NCBI GenBank assembly: GCA_002320455.1 | Contig: DCKU01000137.1 | Coordinates: 1 to 25,469 of the forward strand | From: Salinisphaera sp. UBA1666 | GTDB taxonomy: Bacteria; Pseudomonadota; Gammaproteobacteria; Nevskiales; Salinisphaeraceae | DNA length: 25,469 nucleotides | Direction of reading: 5' to 3' | In this document: one piece after another, positions 6,876 to 14,866 of the stretch | How the letters are laid out: every line of letters starts with the position of its first letter | Position numbering within the stretch: the first letter of the stretch is position 1 | Made by a program: the position numbers and the translations under genes | The notes under the pieces: generated by a model | What the model saw: only the letters and a program-made list of their open reading frames with translations | Told to the model about the DNA's origin: nothing | Databases searched by the model: none

Positions 6876-8114
6876 TCAACAGCTGCTGTCGGTGAGCTTC
6901 GGCACACCCATCCCAAACAACGGGCGCAGCTTGATACCGATCACCGTACCGGCCAGGCCAACCACGCCCCAGAGCCAGCCGTGTAGCGAAAACGAGGCGA
7001 TGCCGCCGAAATAGGCGCCGATATTGCAGCCAAAGGCGATACGTGCGCCGTAGCCCATCAGAATGCCGCCGAGCACACGGGCAATGACGATCCGCCAGGG
7101 AATACGCCGGGCGATAGCGAACGTGCCGCCCCAGGCCGAGGCCGCCATGGCACCAAAGATGATGCCGATATCCATCACGCTGGTGCGATCGGCCAGGATC
7201 GGCACGGATAGCCCGCCGGCGTGCGGCCCGGACCAGTAGTACCAGCTGCCGACATCCGCACCGGTGGCCGCCAAAAGCTTGGAACCCCATAGCGCAAAAG
7301 CGCTGGTGATGCCCCAGGGCTTGCCCGAAAGCGCGAGCGTGGCGGCGTTGAGTGCGGCCAGCACCAGCGCGCCCACCCACAGCGGCCAAGTACCGCGCAG
7401 CACCCGCACCCACCCGCGTTCACTGGGCGGGCCCACCCGCGGCGGCGGATTCAGCCGGCGCTCCACGGCATAAGTGGCCGTGACAATAGTGCCGATGATG
7501 ATGGCCTGGAAGATCAGCGCGCCGGTATAACCAAAGGCCGTATCGGCCAGTGAAACGGTCTGCCAGACGAAGGCCGGCTGCAGCCAGAAGCCGAAATCAT
7601 GCGCGCCCCAGACGGAGCCGATAACGAAACCGGCCAGGGTGATCAGGATCGAGGTCTGGCCCGAGCCCACGGTATATAGCGAACCCGAAGCACAGGCCCC
7701 GCCCAGCTGCATGCCGATACAGAAGATGAACCCGCCAAAGGCCACCGACAGCCCCACCGGAAACACATAGCCGGTCAGCGGCCCGCCGAACACCGTAGTG
7801 CCGGCGGCCATGAGTGGGGCGAACAACAGGCTGGCCACGGCCAGCATGAGCATGTGGGCGCGCAGCGTTTCGCCCTGACCGACGGCCATCAGCTGACGGA
7901 ACGCCGAGGTGAAACCGAAGCGCGCGTGATAAAGCGCCACGCCAAGGCCAAGTGCCACCAAAAACAGCAGCCCCTGCGCAAGGCCGTAGAACATGAACAG
8001 AATGGCCGCCAGCACGGCCGCGGCCAGGCCGGCGACGGCCGTGGGCAGCGGCAGTGGGGCCGGTGGGCGTTCGATGTCGCGGGCGGGGCGTTCGGGGTTG
8101 CGGATATCAGCCAT
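6876..8114 (-). CDS. YeeE/YedE-family (TsuA-like) sulfur-compound transporter
   Basis: A 412-residue integral membrane protein with about ten hydrophobic segments in two internally related halves. Each half carries a conserved Cys signature of the YeeE/YedE family: GGACASGSLYTVGSGQ (Cys141, with Cys132 nearby) and GYGARIAFGCNIGAYFGG (Cys363). It ends in KLTDSSC (Cys412). In the related thiosulfate transporter TsuA, conserved cysteines pass thiosulfate across the inner membrane, so uptake of thiosulfate or another sulfur compound is likely; the exact substrate is inferred. No clear Shine-Dalgarno is seen before the ATG. The gene is first on the minus strand of this block, and 188 bp separate it from the divergent monooxygenase. 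Its link to the sugar genes 97 bp downstream is unclear. Confidence 0.87.
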   Translation of the reverse strand: MADIRNPERPARDIERPPAPLPLPTAVAGLAAAVLAAILFMFYGLAQGLLFLVALGLGVALYHARFGFTSAFRQLMAVGQGETLRAHMLMLAVASLLFAPLMAAGTTVFGGPLTGYVFPVGLSVAFGGFIFCIGMQLGGACASGSLYTVGSGQTSILITLAGFVIGSVWGAHDFGFWLQPAFVWQTVSLADTAFGYTGALIFQAIIIGTIVTATYAVERRLNPPPRVGPPSERGWVRVLRGTWPLWVGALVLAALNAATLALSGKPWGITSAFALWGSKLLAATGADVGSWYYWSGPHAGGLSVPILADRTSVMDIGIIFGAMAASAWGGTFAIARRIPWRIVIARVLGGILMGYGARIAFGCNIGAYFGGIASFSLHGWLWGVVGLAGTVIGIKLRPLFGMGVPKLTDSSC

Positions 8115-8302
8115 GACGCAGGCGTTGGCAGGGCGATGGCCACAGTCTAACGCGGTGTACGAGCCGTCTCGGCGGCGGTGCGGACACGACTATCGTCGGG
8201 TACCTGCATGATCCATTGAGTGCGATCGTCGATTCGACGGCGTGGCGAGGGCGACTAAACCGCCGCGCCGCGGTGTCAAACGATCGCCTCAGGAGGGCTC
8301 GC
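8115..8302. promoter_or_regulatory. Divergent intergenic region
   Basis: These 188 bp separate the starts of the YeeE/YedE transporter (minus) and the monooxygenase (plus), so both promoters must lie here. I cannot place -35/-10 boxes or an operator with confidence. The one clear element is the strong ribosome binding site AGGAGGG at 8291-8297, five bases before the monooxygenase ATG. It argues against the alternative in-frame TTG at 8216. Confidence 0.5.
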
Positions 8303-10105
8303 ATGCTCGATACAGCTGCCGGAACCCGAATTCAGAACGTGCTCTCGGCGCTCAATCGGGCGCTGGCCAATTACAATATCGAGGACGCGCTGGAACTGTT
8401 CACCACGGATTGTTACTGGCGCGATCTCGTGGCGTTCACCTGGAACATCAAGACCGTTGAAGGCAAGGCTGAAATCCGCGACATGCTCGCGCAGCGCCTG
8501 GACGACGTGCGCCCGGGAAACTGGACGATCGCGGCCCCGGAAAGAGCAACCCACGCCGACGGCATTACCGAAGGCTTCATCGCGTTCGAGACCGCGACCG
8601 CCCGCGGCGAGGGCTATATCCGGCTCAAGGACGGGCTGATATGGACCCTGCTCACCACCATGCACGAGCTGAAAGGCCACGAAGAGCCGGCCGGCGACTC
8701 GCGCCCGTTCGGCGCCAAGCATGGCGCGGAACAGGGCCAGCCCACCTGGGCCGAGGAACGTGAGGCCGAGGTGGCCGAGCTGGGCGTGACCACCCAGCCC
8801 TACGTCCTGATCGTCGGCGGCGGGCAGGGTGGTATCGCGCTTGGCGCGCGGCTGCGCCAGCACGGCGTGCCCACGTTGATCGTAGAAAAGAACGAGCGGC
8901 CGGGCGATTCCTGGCGCAAGCGCTACCAATCACTCTGCCTCCACGACCCCGTCTGGTACGACCATCTGCCCTACATCAAATTCCCCGACAACTGGCCGGT
9001 GTTTTCGCCCAAAGACAAGATCGGCGACTGGCTGGAGATGTATGCCAAGGTCATGGAGCTGAACTTCTGGGGCGCGACGGAGTGCAAAAAGGCCAGCTTC
9101 GACCAATCGAGCGAGACCTGGACCGTCGTGGTCGAAAAAGACGGCCGAGAGATCACGCTCAATCCGACCCAGCTGGTGCTGGCCACCGGCATGTCGGCCA
9201 AGGCCAACGTGCCGTCCTTTGCCGGCCAGGATGTCTTTGCCGGTCTCCAGCAACACTCCTCCGAACACGCCGGCCCGGATGAGATGGCCGGCAAGCGGGT
9301 GGTGGTCATCGGTTCCAACAATTCGGCCCATGACATCTGTGCAGCGCTGGCCGAGAACGATGTCGACGTGACGATGGTTCAGCGCTCCTCCACGCATATC
9401 TCCAAATCCGATTCGTTGATGAAACACGCGCTGGCCCCGCTGTACTCCGAGCAGGCCGTGGCCGACGGCATTACCACCGAGCGCGCCGATATCATCAACG
9501 CCTCGATCCCCTATGCCATCGCCCCGGATTTCCAGAAGCCGGCGTTTGATGCTATCCGCGAGGAAGACGCCGATTTCTATCAGGCGCTTGAGGACGCCGG
9601 CTTCATGCTCGACTTCGGCCCCGACGAGTCCGGCCTGTTCATGAAATATCTGCGCCGGGCGTCGGGCTACTACATCGACGTAGGCGCGTCGCAGCTGATT
9701 ATCGACGGCAAGATCAAACTGGCCAGCGGCTCACAGGTCGAAAGACTGACCGAAGACAGTGTAGTCCTCGAAGACGGCCGCGAACTGCCGGCCGACGTCG
9801 TCATCTATGCCACCGGCTTTGGCTCCATGAACGGCTGGGCGGCCGATCTGATCTCGCAAGAGGTGGCCGACAAGGTGGGCAAGGTCTGGGGCTTGGGCTC
9901 CGACACGCCCAAAGACCCCGGACCTTGGGAAGGCGAGCAGCGCAACATGTGGAAACCCACCCAGCAGGCCAATCTCTGGTTCCACGGCGGCAACCTGGCC
10001 CAGTCGCGCCATTACTCGCACTACCTGGCGCTACAACTCAAAGCCCGGATGCTCGAACTGGATACGCCGGTTTACGGGCGCCAAGAAACACATCACGTGC
10101 GCTGA
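8303..10105 (+). CDS. Flavin-containing monooxygenase with N-terminal NTF2/SnoaL-like domain
   Basis: A 600-residue protein in two parts. Residues about 8-125 resemble an NTF2/SnoaL-like cone (LNRALANYNIEDALELF, then FIAFETATARGEGYIRL). From about residue 166 an FAD-binding Rossmann fold starts (LIVGGGQGG, Gly172-Gly177), followed by the FMO-like RPGDSWRKRYQSL region. A second, NADPH-type nucleotide-binding motif, VVVIGSNNSAHD, begins near residue 334, and the C-terminal ATGFGSMNGW matches the FMO ATG-F motif. Family members oxygenate soft nucleophiles or perform Baeyer-Villiger reactions. The substrate here is unknown. The ATG at 8303 is preceded by AGGAGGG with ideal spacing. It is a single-gene unit closed by a terminator at 10128. 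Its role as a detoxifying or catabolic enzyme is a guess. Confidence 0.88.
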   Translation: MLDTAAGTRIQNVLSALNRALANYNIEDALELFTTDCYWRDLVAFTWNIKTVEGKAEIRDMLAQRLDDVRPGNWTIAAPERATHADGITEGFIAFETATARGEGYIRLKDGLIWTLLTTMHELKGHEEPAGDSRPFGAKHGAEQGQPTWAEEREAEVAELGVTTQPYVLIVGGGQGGIALGARLRQHGVPTLIVEKNERPGDSWRKRYQSLCLHDPVWYDHLPYIKFPDNWPVFSPKDKIGDWLEMYAKVMELNFWGATECKKASFDQSSETWTVVVEKDGREITLNPTQLVLATGMSAKANVPSFAGQDVFAGLQQHSSEHAGPDEMAGKRVVVIGSNNSAHDICAALAENDVDVTMVQRSSTHISKSDSLMKHALAPLYSEQAVADGITTERADIINASIPYAIAPDFQKPAFDAIREEDADFYQALEDAGFMLDFGPDESGLFMKYLRRASGYYIDVGASQLIIDGKIKLASGSQVERLTEDSVVLEDGRELPADVVIYATGFGSMNGWAADLISQEVADKVGKVWGLGSDTPKDPGPWEGEQRNMWKPTQQANLWFHGGNLAQSRHYSHYLALQLKARMLELDTPVYGRQETHHVR

Positions 10106-10127
10106 GTCCGCGCGTTGTAGAGAGACT

Positions 10128-10162
10128 AAGGCGGCACACGCGGGCAAGTGCCGCCTTGTTTT
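10128..10162 (+). terminator. Rho-independent terminator after the monooxygenase gene
   Basis: A perfect 10-bp stem, AAGGCGGCAC (10128-10137) with GTGCCGCCTT (10148-10157), a 10-base loop, then GTTTT. It lies 22 bp after the monooxygenase stop. Confidence 0.88.
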
Positions 10163-10329
10163 GCGCAAATCTCGCCGGAGACAAGGGCCGCTCGCTGGAG
10201 TGCCCGGCTAGAACGATCGAATTTTCACCATATTTTAAGTCGGCTCTTCGCGAATCTGTTGTTTTTTCTTAGAAAGCCCGATACTCAAAACCCGCGATAC
10301 GAGCCGTATCGATCATCAGGGGTATTGGG
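10163..10329 (+). promoter_or_regulatory. AT-richer leader and probable promoter region of the lipoprotein gene
   Basis: This stretch between the terminator and the GTG of the lipoprotein gene is clearly richer in A and T than its surroundings, especially 10217-10275 (runs such as ATTTTCACCATATTTTAAG and GTTGTTTTTTCTT). It must hold the promoter of the next gene, but no convincing -35/-10 pair could be assigned. AGGGG at 10318-10322, seven bases before the GTG, is the ribosome binding site. Confidence 0.45.
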
Positions 10330-11394
10330 GTGAACAGTCGATTTCGTTGGTTGAGAGTGACGAGCGCAAGCGTTATCTGTGGGCTGGCGCTGGCGGGTTG
10401 CGGCGGCGGTGATGGCGGCAGTGATGACGAAGCAAGTCGGACCGATTCCGATGTGCCCGAGTCTTCCGATCCGGTAGAAAGTGCAGGGCTGATGGCGATT
10501 GCGACCGCCTCGACCGAACTGGTGACGGTGTATGGCCGAATCGCGGCCGACGCGATTATCGCCTCCCAGCTTCAACCCAGCATTCCTCGCGAACAAGACT
10601 GCCCGGGAGGCGGTACGCGAATCGTCGACTATGTGGACTTCGACTCCAGCGGTGATTTGAGCGCTGGCGACCAAGTGTCGGTTTTGTATATCAACTGTGT
10701 CCAGCCAGCCGTCGATGGGGTCGAGAACGGCGCCATCTTGATGGATATTCTGAGCGGCGGGCAGACCGAAGACAATCCGCACACCGGAGCGGCGGGGAGA
10801 CGATTTTCTGCCAACGTCGACTTTGGCTCGTATCAGGTTAGCGAAGACGCTAGCGATACCACAGTCGAGGGTGGCTTCGAGCTGTCCTTTGGTTCGAACG
10901 GTGAACCCGGCTCGGAAGTACAGCGCCTCGACCAGAATCTGAGTAGAGGTCTGACTATCAACCTGGGCGGGGATACCGTGACGATCCGAGACGGACGTTT
11001 TGCACAACGCTATGACTATCGCGCGGGCACCTACAATTTCGCCTTTACCGGAACGACGACGGTCGGGCGCGGCTCCGCTTCTGTCACCACGCTGTTCAAT
11101 TCGGCCGGCAGCAGGCTGGGCGACAGCGGATCGCTGACGGGAACGCTGGGCCAGAATCCGGACGCGGGCCGTATCAGCGCGCGCTCGTCGGCACTGCCCT
11201 TGACCGAATGTCTCTATATTGGGGATTCGGACGCGACAGGCGTGGCCACCCAAAATGCGCCGCGCCTGCGGCTGTCGCAGGATTCGACCTGCTCTGCTGA
11301 TGATGAGTCACCGACGCCGCCGACGCTTGCATGGTCCGAGCTGGTCGAGGGTACGCTCTTCGAAGACACCGACGTCTTCGGTTTGCGGCAATAA
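10330..11394 (+). CDS. Predicted outer-membrane or periplasmic lipoprotein, unrecognised
   Basis: A 354-residue protein starting at GTG, with AGGGG seven bases upstream. The N-terminus has basic residues, a hydrophobic core and the lipobox LALAGC, so Cys24 is the predicted lipidated residue; the following glycines and aspartates fit sorting to the outer membrane. A low-complexity acidic linker (about residues 25-52) follows. Asp103 to Asp114 (DFDSSGDLSAGD) reads like an EF-hand or dockerin-type calcium loop (D-x-D-x-S-G-x-L-x-x-x-D). Cys91 and Cys123 flank it and could form a disulfide. The rest is rich in Gly, Ser, Thr and alternating hydrophobics, which suggests a beta structure. I do not recognise the family, and function is unknown. 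It is a stand-alone gene with a terminator on each side. Confidence 0.82.
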   Translation: MNSRFRWLRVTSASVICGLALAGCGGGDGGSDDEASRTDSDVPESSDPVESAGLMAIATASTELVTVYGRIAADAIIASQLQPSIPREQDCPGGGTRIVDYVDFDSSGDLSAGDQVSVLYINCVQPAVDGVENGAILMDILSGGQTEDNPHTGAAGRRFSANVDFGSYQVSEDASDTTVEGGFELSFGSNGEPGSEVQRLDQNLSRGLTINLGGDTVTIRDGRFAQRYDYRAGTYNFAFTGTTTVGRGSASVTTLFNSAGSRLGDSGSLTGTLGQNPDAGRISARSSALPLTECLYIGDSDATGVATQNAPRLRLSQDSTCSADDESPTPPTLAWSELVEGTLFEDTDVFGLRQ

Positions 11395-11395
11395 A

Positions 11396-11425
11396 AAAAC
11401 GCCCCGTTCATCGACGGGGCGTTTT
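11396..11425. terminator. Bidirectional terminator between the lipoprotein gene and glpK
   Basis: A perfect 12-bp stem, AAAACGCCCCGT (11396-11407) with ACGGGGCGTTTT (11414-11425), and a 6-base loop. A-tract on the left and T-tract on the right let it stop both the plus-strand lipoprotein transcript and the convergent minus-strand glp transcript. Confidence 0.92.
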
Positions 11426-11459
11426 GGATCCGGCTCCTAGGCAGGCGAAAAGCGCTGGC

Positions 11460-12968
11460 TTAGGAATCGACGTGAAACGCCATGGTGGCCTGTACGGCGC
11501 GTTTCCAGCCGTCGTAGAGGCCATCGCGTTTTTTCTCGTCCATGGCCGGCGAAAACGTGCGCTCGATGGCCCACTGCTGGGTGATCTGTTCCTTGGATTC
11601 CCAGAAGCCGACGGCCAGACCGGCCAGATAGGCCGCACCCAGAGCCGTGGTTTCGCTCACCTCGCTGCGAATGAGATCCACGCCCAGCATGTCGGCCTGG
11701 AACTGGGCCAGGAAATCGTTGGCGATGGCGCCGCCGTCGGCGCGCAGTTCGGTGAGCTCGAGATCGGCATCGGCCTGCATGGCCAGCAGCACGTCCGCGC
11801 TTTGATAGGCCAGTGACTCGATGGCCGCGCGGATGAATACTTCCTTGCTGGTGCCGCGCGACAGGCCGAACATGGCCCCGCGGACGTTGGAGTTCCAGTA
11901 GGGCGCGCCCAGGCCCGTAAAGGCCGGGACCAGGTAGACGCCGTCGTTGTCGCCGGCGCGCTCGGCGTAGGCCTCGGAGTCGCTGGATTTGCCCAGCATG
12001 CGCAGGCCGTCACGCAGCCACTGGATGACCGAGCCGGCCACGAACACCGCGCCCTCCAGGGCATATTCCATCTGGCCGTCGACTTCCCAGGCCACGGTCG
12101 TGAGCAAACCGTTTTCGGAGGGGCGTGCCTCGGTGCCGGTGTTCATCAGTGTGAAGCAGCCGGTGCCGTAGGTGTTCTTGGCCATGCCGGCCTCGAAGCA
12201 GGCCTGGCCGAAGAGTGCGGCCTGCTGGTCGCCGGCCATGCCGGCAATGGGAATCTCGTTACCGAAGAAGTACTTCGGCTGGATATGGCCATAGACCTCG
12301 CTGTTGGACTTCACCTCCGGCAGCATGGATTCCGGCACGCCGAACAGCTCCAGCAGCTCCGGGTCCCATTGGCGCTCGCGGATGTTGAACATCATGGTGC
12401 GCGAGGCGTTGGATACATCGGTGACGTGTACCTTGCCGCCGGTGAGGTTCCACACCAGCCAGGAATCGATGGTGCCGAACAGCAGATCGCCGTTGTCGGC
12501 TTTTTCCTTGGCACCGTCAACGTTGTCGAAGATCCACTTGAGCTTGGTGCCCGAGAAATACGCGTCGATGACCAGGCCGGTCTTGTCACGCACCATGTCG
12601 GTGTGGCCGGCCTCGCGCAGTTCGTCGCAGATGGCCGCGGAATGGCGTGATTGCCAGACGATGGCGTTATAGACCGGCTGGCCGGTGTTTTTGTCCCAGA
12701 CCACCGTGGTTTCGCGTTGGTTGGTGATGCCGATGGATGCAATCTCATCAACGTCAACGCCGGTGTTGTTGATCAGCTCGGTGAGCGTGGTCAACACCGT
12801 GGTCATGATCTCGCGCGGGTTGTGCTCGACCCAGCCCGGGCGCGGGAAGATCTGCTCGAACTCGCGCTGGGCGATGCCGGCGACCTTGCCGTCGTGATCG
12901 AACAGCATCGAGCGCGAACTGGTCGTGCCCTGGTCGATGGCCAATACGTATTTCTTTTGATCACTCAT
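11460..12968 (-). CDS. glpK: Glycerol kinase
   Basis: A 502-residue cytoplasmic kinase, the same length as the Escherichia coli enzyme, that converts glycerol and ATP to glycerol 3-phosphate. FGGY-family features are clear: the N-terminal phosphate loop VLAIDQGTTSSRS (Asp12), PGWVEHNP, the middle GDQQAALFGQACFEAGMAKNTYGTG split over two segments, and ADGGAIANDFLAQFQADMLGV near the C-terminus. The ATG at 12968 starts MSDQKKYVLAIDQG; the longer in-frame start at 13079 would overlap glpF and adds unrelated sequence. It lies 40 bp downstream of glpF and is probably transcribed with it from the glpF promoter. The glycerol 3-phosphate it makes is also the usual inducer of GlpR. No glpD is present in the window. 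Confidence 0.97.
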   Translation of the reverse strand: MSDQKKYVLAIDQGTTSSRSMLFDHDGKVAGIAQREFEQIFPRPGWVEHNPREIMTTVLTTLTELINNTGVDVDEIASIGITNQRETTVVWDKNTGQPVYNAIVWQSRHSAAICDELREAGHTDMVRDKTGLVIDAYFSGTKLKWIFDNVDGAKEKADNGDLLFGTIDSWLVWNLTGGKVHVTDVSNASRTMMFNIRERQWDPELLELFGVPESMLPEVKSNSEVYGHIQPKYFFGNEIPIAGMAGDQQAALFGQACFEAGMAKNTYGTGCFTLMNTGTEARPSENGLLTTVAWEVDGQMEYALEGAVFVAGSVIQWLRDGLRMLGKSSDSEAYAERAGDNDGVYLVPAFTGLGAPYWNSNVRGAMFGLSRGTSKEVFIRAAIESLAYQSADVLLAMQADADLELTELRADGGAIANDFLAQFQADMLGVDLIRSEVSETTALGAAYLAGLAVGFWESKEQITQQWAIERTFSPAMDEKKRDGLYDGWKRAVQATMAFHVDS

Positions 12969-13008
12969 GGAACGTCCGCTTGGTGTAATTAAAAGCGTAT
13001 GGAATATC

Positions 13009-13737
13009 TCAATAGACTCGCACGGCCAGGGCGGCAAGCGCAGCACCGATGACGGGGCCGAGCACCGGGACCCAAGCATAGCCCCAATCGCTGGGGCCTT
13101 TGTTTTTCAACGGCAGAAGCGCGTGTGCGATACGCGGGCCTAGATCGCGCGCCGGGTTGATCGCATATCCGGTGGGCCCGCCAAGCGAAGCGCCGATCGA
13201 GACCACCAGCAATGCCACCGCCAGCGGGCCGAGCCCGGACGGCGTATTGCCGAACATGATAATCACAAAGATCAGCACGAACGTCCCGATAATCTCCGTG
13301 ACCAGGTTCCAGCCGTAGGCGCGGATCGTGGGGCCGGTGGAGAACGTGGCCAGCTTAGCCGCGCCGTCCTCGGTGTCGTCGTATTGTTTCTTATAGGCCA
13401 GATAGCAGCCCACCGCGCCCAGAAACGCGCCGATCATCTCGGCCGCGAAGTACGCTACGGTGGTGGCAAAGGTGATGGGAATGCCGCTGGCGTATTCCTT
13501 GGCCGGGCCGATCAGAAGACCCACGGTCACGGCCGGATTCAGGTGCGCGCCCGTGTCGTAGGCCACATAGACGCCGCTGAAGACCGCCAAGCCCCAGCCG
13601 AAGAAGATCACGATGCCATCCGAGCCGTGGCCGTTGGTCTTGTTCAGGGCGACGTTGGCCACGACGCCACACCCCAGCAGCGTCAGAAACGCGGTACCCG
13701 CGATCTCGTGAACGAGAATAGTCTCAATAATGCCCAT
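13009..13737 (-). CDS. glpF: Glycerol uptake facilitator (aquaglyceroporin)
   Basis: A 242-residue inner-membrane channel of the MIP family. Both half-helix pore motifs are intact: HLNPAVT (Asn67-Pro68-Ala69) and AINPARD (Asn194-Pro195-Ala196, with Arg197 as the selectivity-filter arginine). The Asp after the second NPAR is typical of glycerol facilitators rather than strict water channels. About six hydrophobic segments are visible. AGGAC sits seven bases before the ATG. It precedes glpK by 40 bp, which forms the classic glpFK pair, where entering glycerol is trapped by phosphorylation. Two GlpR-like operators lie 87-124 bp upstream. Confidence 0.95.
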   Translation of the reverse strand: MGIIETILVHEIAGTAFLTLLGCGVVANVALNKTNGHGSDGIVIFFGWGLAVFSGVYVAYDTGAHLNPAVTVGLLIGPAKEYASGIPITFATTVAYFAAEMIGAFLGAVGCYLAYKKQYDDTEDGAAKLATFSTGPTIRAYGWNLVTEIIGTFVLIFVIIMFGNTPSGLGPLAVALLVVSIGASLGGPTGYAINPARDLGPRIAHALLPLKNKGPSDWGYAWVPVLGPVIGAALAALAVRVY

Positions 13738-13823
13738 CGCGTTGTCCTATAGCCGGCGGGTCGGGCACTTCGAGTCGATTCACGCCGGGGATATCGGCGT
13801 CGTGACACGATGTGTGCCTCGAG

Positions 13824-13841
13824 ATTTTCGAGGAGCGACAT
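13824..13841. promoter_or_regulatory. Weaker GlpR-like operator upstream of glpF
   Basis: The site ATTTTCG-AGGA-GCGACAT matches 10 of 14 arm positions of the ATGTTCG-N4-CGAACAT palindrome found perfectly before glpR at 14755. It is centred exactly 20 bp from the better site at 13844-13861, and tandem GlpR sites are common in known glp promoters. The second half-site is poor (4 of 7), so the call leans on the spacing. Confidence 0.4.
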
Positions 13842-13843
13842 TA

Positions 13844-13861
13844 ACGCTCGGAAATGAACAT
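13844..13861. promoter_or_regulatory. GlpR-like operator within the candidate glpF promoter
   Basis: The site ACGCTCG-GAAA-TGAACAT matches 11 of 14 arm positions of the perfect palindrome ATGTTCG-N4-CGAACAT seen before glpR. On the minus strand a candidate -35, TTGCCA (13862-13867), and a weak -10, TAATGT (13838-13843), are 18 bp apart, and the operator fills that spacer. A bound repressor would block RNA polymerase. The promoter boxes are an inference. Confidence 0.55.
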
Positions 13862-13897
13862 TGGCAATTGAGCCGATAGTCGTAGACGACGCGATAC

Positions 13898-14710
13898 TCA
13901 GGCTGGGGTCACGTGTAGCGGCAAGCCGAGGCCGGCGATCGTGTCGGCCAGAGCGCCGTCGGGCGCCCGATCAGTAAACAGCGCGTCGAAATCGGCCAGT
14001 GTGGCCACCCGCATGAGCGCCTTGCGGCCGTACTTGCTCGAATCAATCAGCAGATAGCGCTGACGGGCGTGCGCCAGCATGGCCTGTAGTAGACGCACTT
14101 CGTGATAATCGAAATCCATGAGCGTGCCGTCGATGGCCAGGCCGGAAATACTCATCACCGCGTAGTCGACCCGAAAATCGCGAAAGAAATCGATCGCGGA
14201 TTCGCCGGTGACTCCGGCATCCAGGCTGCGCACCACGCCGCCGGCCATGATCACCTCGTTGGAGGCCACCGCCGACAAGGTAGCGGCCACGCGCAGATTG
14301 TTGGTGATGACACGTAGGCCGCGATGATGTCGAAGGGCGAGGGCGATGGCTTGGGCGGTGGTGCCCAGGCCGATGGCCACGGCGCTGTGATCGGGAATAT
14401 GCCGTGCTGCTAATGCGGCGATATCGCGTTTGGCATCGGCGTGCAGGCCCTCGCGCGTCTCGTAGGCCAGGTTTTCGGTTGTCGGCGGCAGGCCGGCCCC
14501 GCCGTGGAAGCGCTGCAGGCGCCCGCGCCTGCAGAGCGCGTTGATGTCGCGCCGTGCCGTCTGGGGCGTGATGTCGAACTCGCGCGCCAGGGCTTCGATG
14601 GCCACGAAACCGTGGCGCTCCACCTGGGCGATGATTGCATGCTGGCGTTCAGTGAGCGGCGCGTCCGTGGATGACGAAGACATCGAGCCGGACGAAGAAG
14701 AATCGACCAC
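13898..14710 (-). CDS. glpR: DeoR-family glycerol-3-phosphate regulon repressor
   Basis: A 270-residue DeoR-family regulator. Residues about 18-72 form the winged helix-turn-helix (LTERQHAIIAQVERHG, then ITPQTARRDINALCRRG), and the remainder is the sugar-phosphate-binding DeoR C-terminal domain (GLGTTAQAIALAL, then NLRVAATLS). I use the GTG at 14710 because GAGG sits six bases upstream; the alternative ATG at 14683 has no ribosome binding site. The serine-rich first 15 residues are probably disordered. It lies upstream of glpF on the same strand, 160 bp apart. A perfect 8+4+8 palindrome matching the known GlpR operator is 45 bp upstream of its start, which points to autorepression released by glycerol 3-phosphate. 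Confidence 0.93.
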   Translation of the reverse strand: MVDSSSSGSMSSSSTDAPLTERQHAIIAQVERHGFVAIEALAREFDITPQTARRDINALCRRGRLQRFHGGAGLPPTTENLAYETREGLHADAKRDIAALAARHIPDHSAVAIGLGTTAQAIALALRHHRGLRVITNNLRVAATLSAVASNEVIMAGGVVRSLDAGVTGESAIDFFRDFRVDYAVMSISGLAIDGTLMDFDYHEVRLLQAMLAHARQRYLLIDSSKYGRKALMRVATLADFDALFTDRAPDGALADTIAGLGLPLHVTPA

Positions 14711-14754
14711 GCGGGGCCTCGTTCGAAGTCTCTGATCACGTCGAGTCTAGGCGT

Positions 14755-14774
14755 GATGTTCGAATACGAACATC
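14755..14774. promoter_or_regulatory. GlpR operator palindrome upstream of glpR
   Basis: GATGTTCGAATACGAACATC is a perfect inverted repeat with 8-bp arms and a 4-bp AATA spacer. It closely matches the known GlpR operator pattern of enterobacteria (ATGTTCG-N4-CGAACAT). It lies 45 bp before the glpR GTG and 92 bp before the tadA TTG, in the divergent region, so it could govern both, though glpR autoregulation is the simplest reading. Confidence 0.78.
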
Positions 14775-14866
14775 CGACCATCGATCGATATACTTGGGTA
14801 CAACAGCAACCCACCAGCGCCGCTTCGCACGCAGACCCAGCGGGCCATCGCGACAAGGAGACACGT

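Noticed and set aside
6775..7413. 212-codon minus-strand frame overlapping the end of the YeeE/YedE transporter gene
   Set aside because: It is another frame of the same strand, while the transporter frame carries the conserved cysteine motifs to its stop.
8216..8302. Longer TTG start of the monooxygenase
   Set aside because: It has no ribosome binding site and adds an Arg-rich segment; ATG 8303 has AGGAGGG at ideal distance.
10285..11253. 322-codon open frame antisense to the lipoprotein gene
   Set aside because: The sense frame has a ribosome binding site, a lipobox and flanking terminators; the antisense frame has none.
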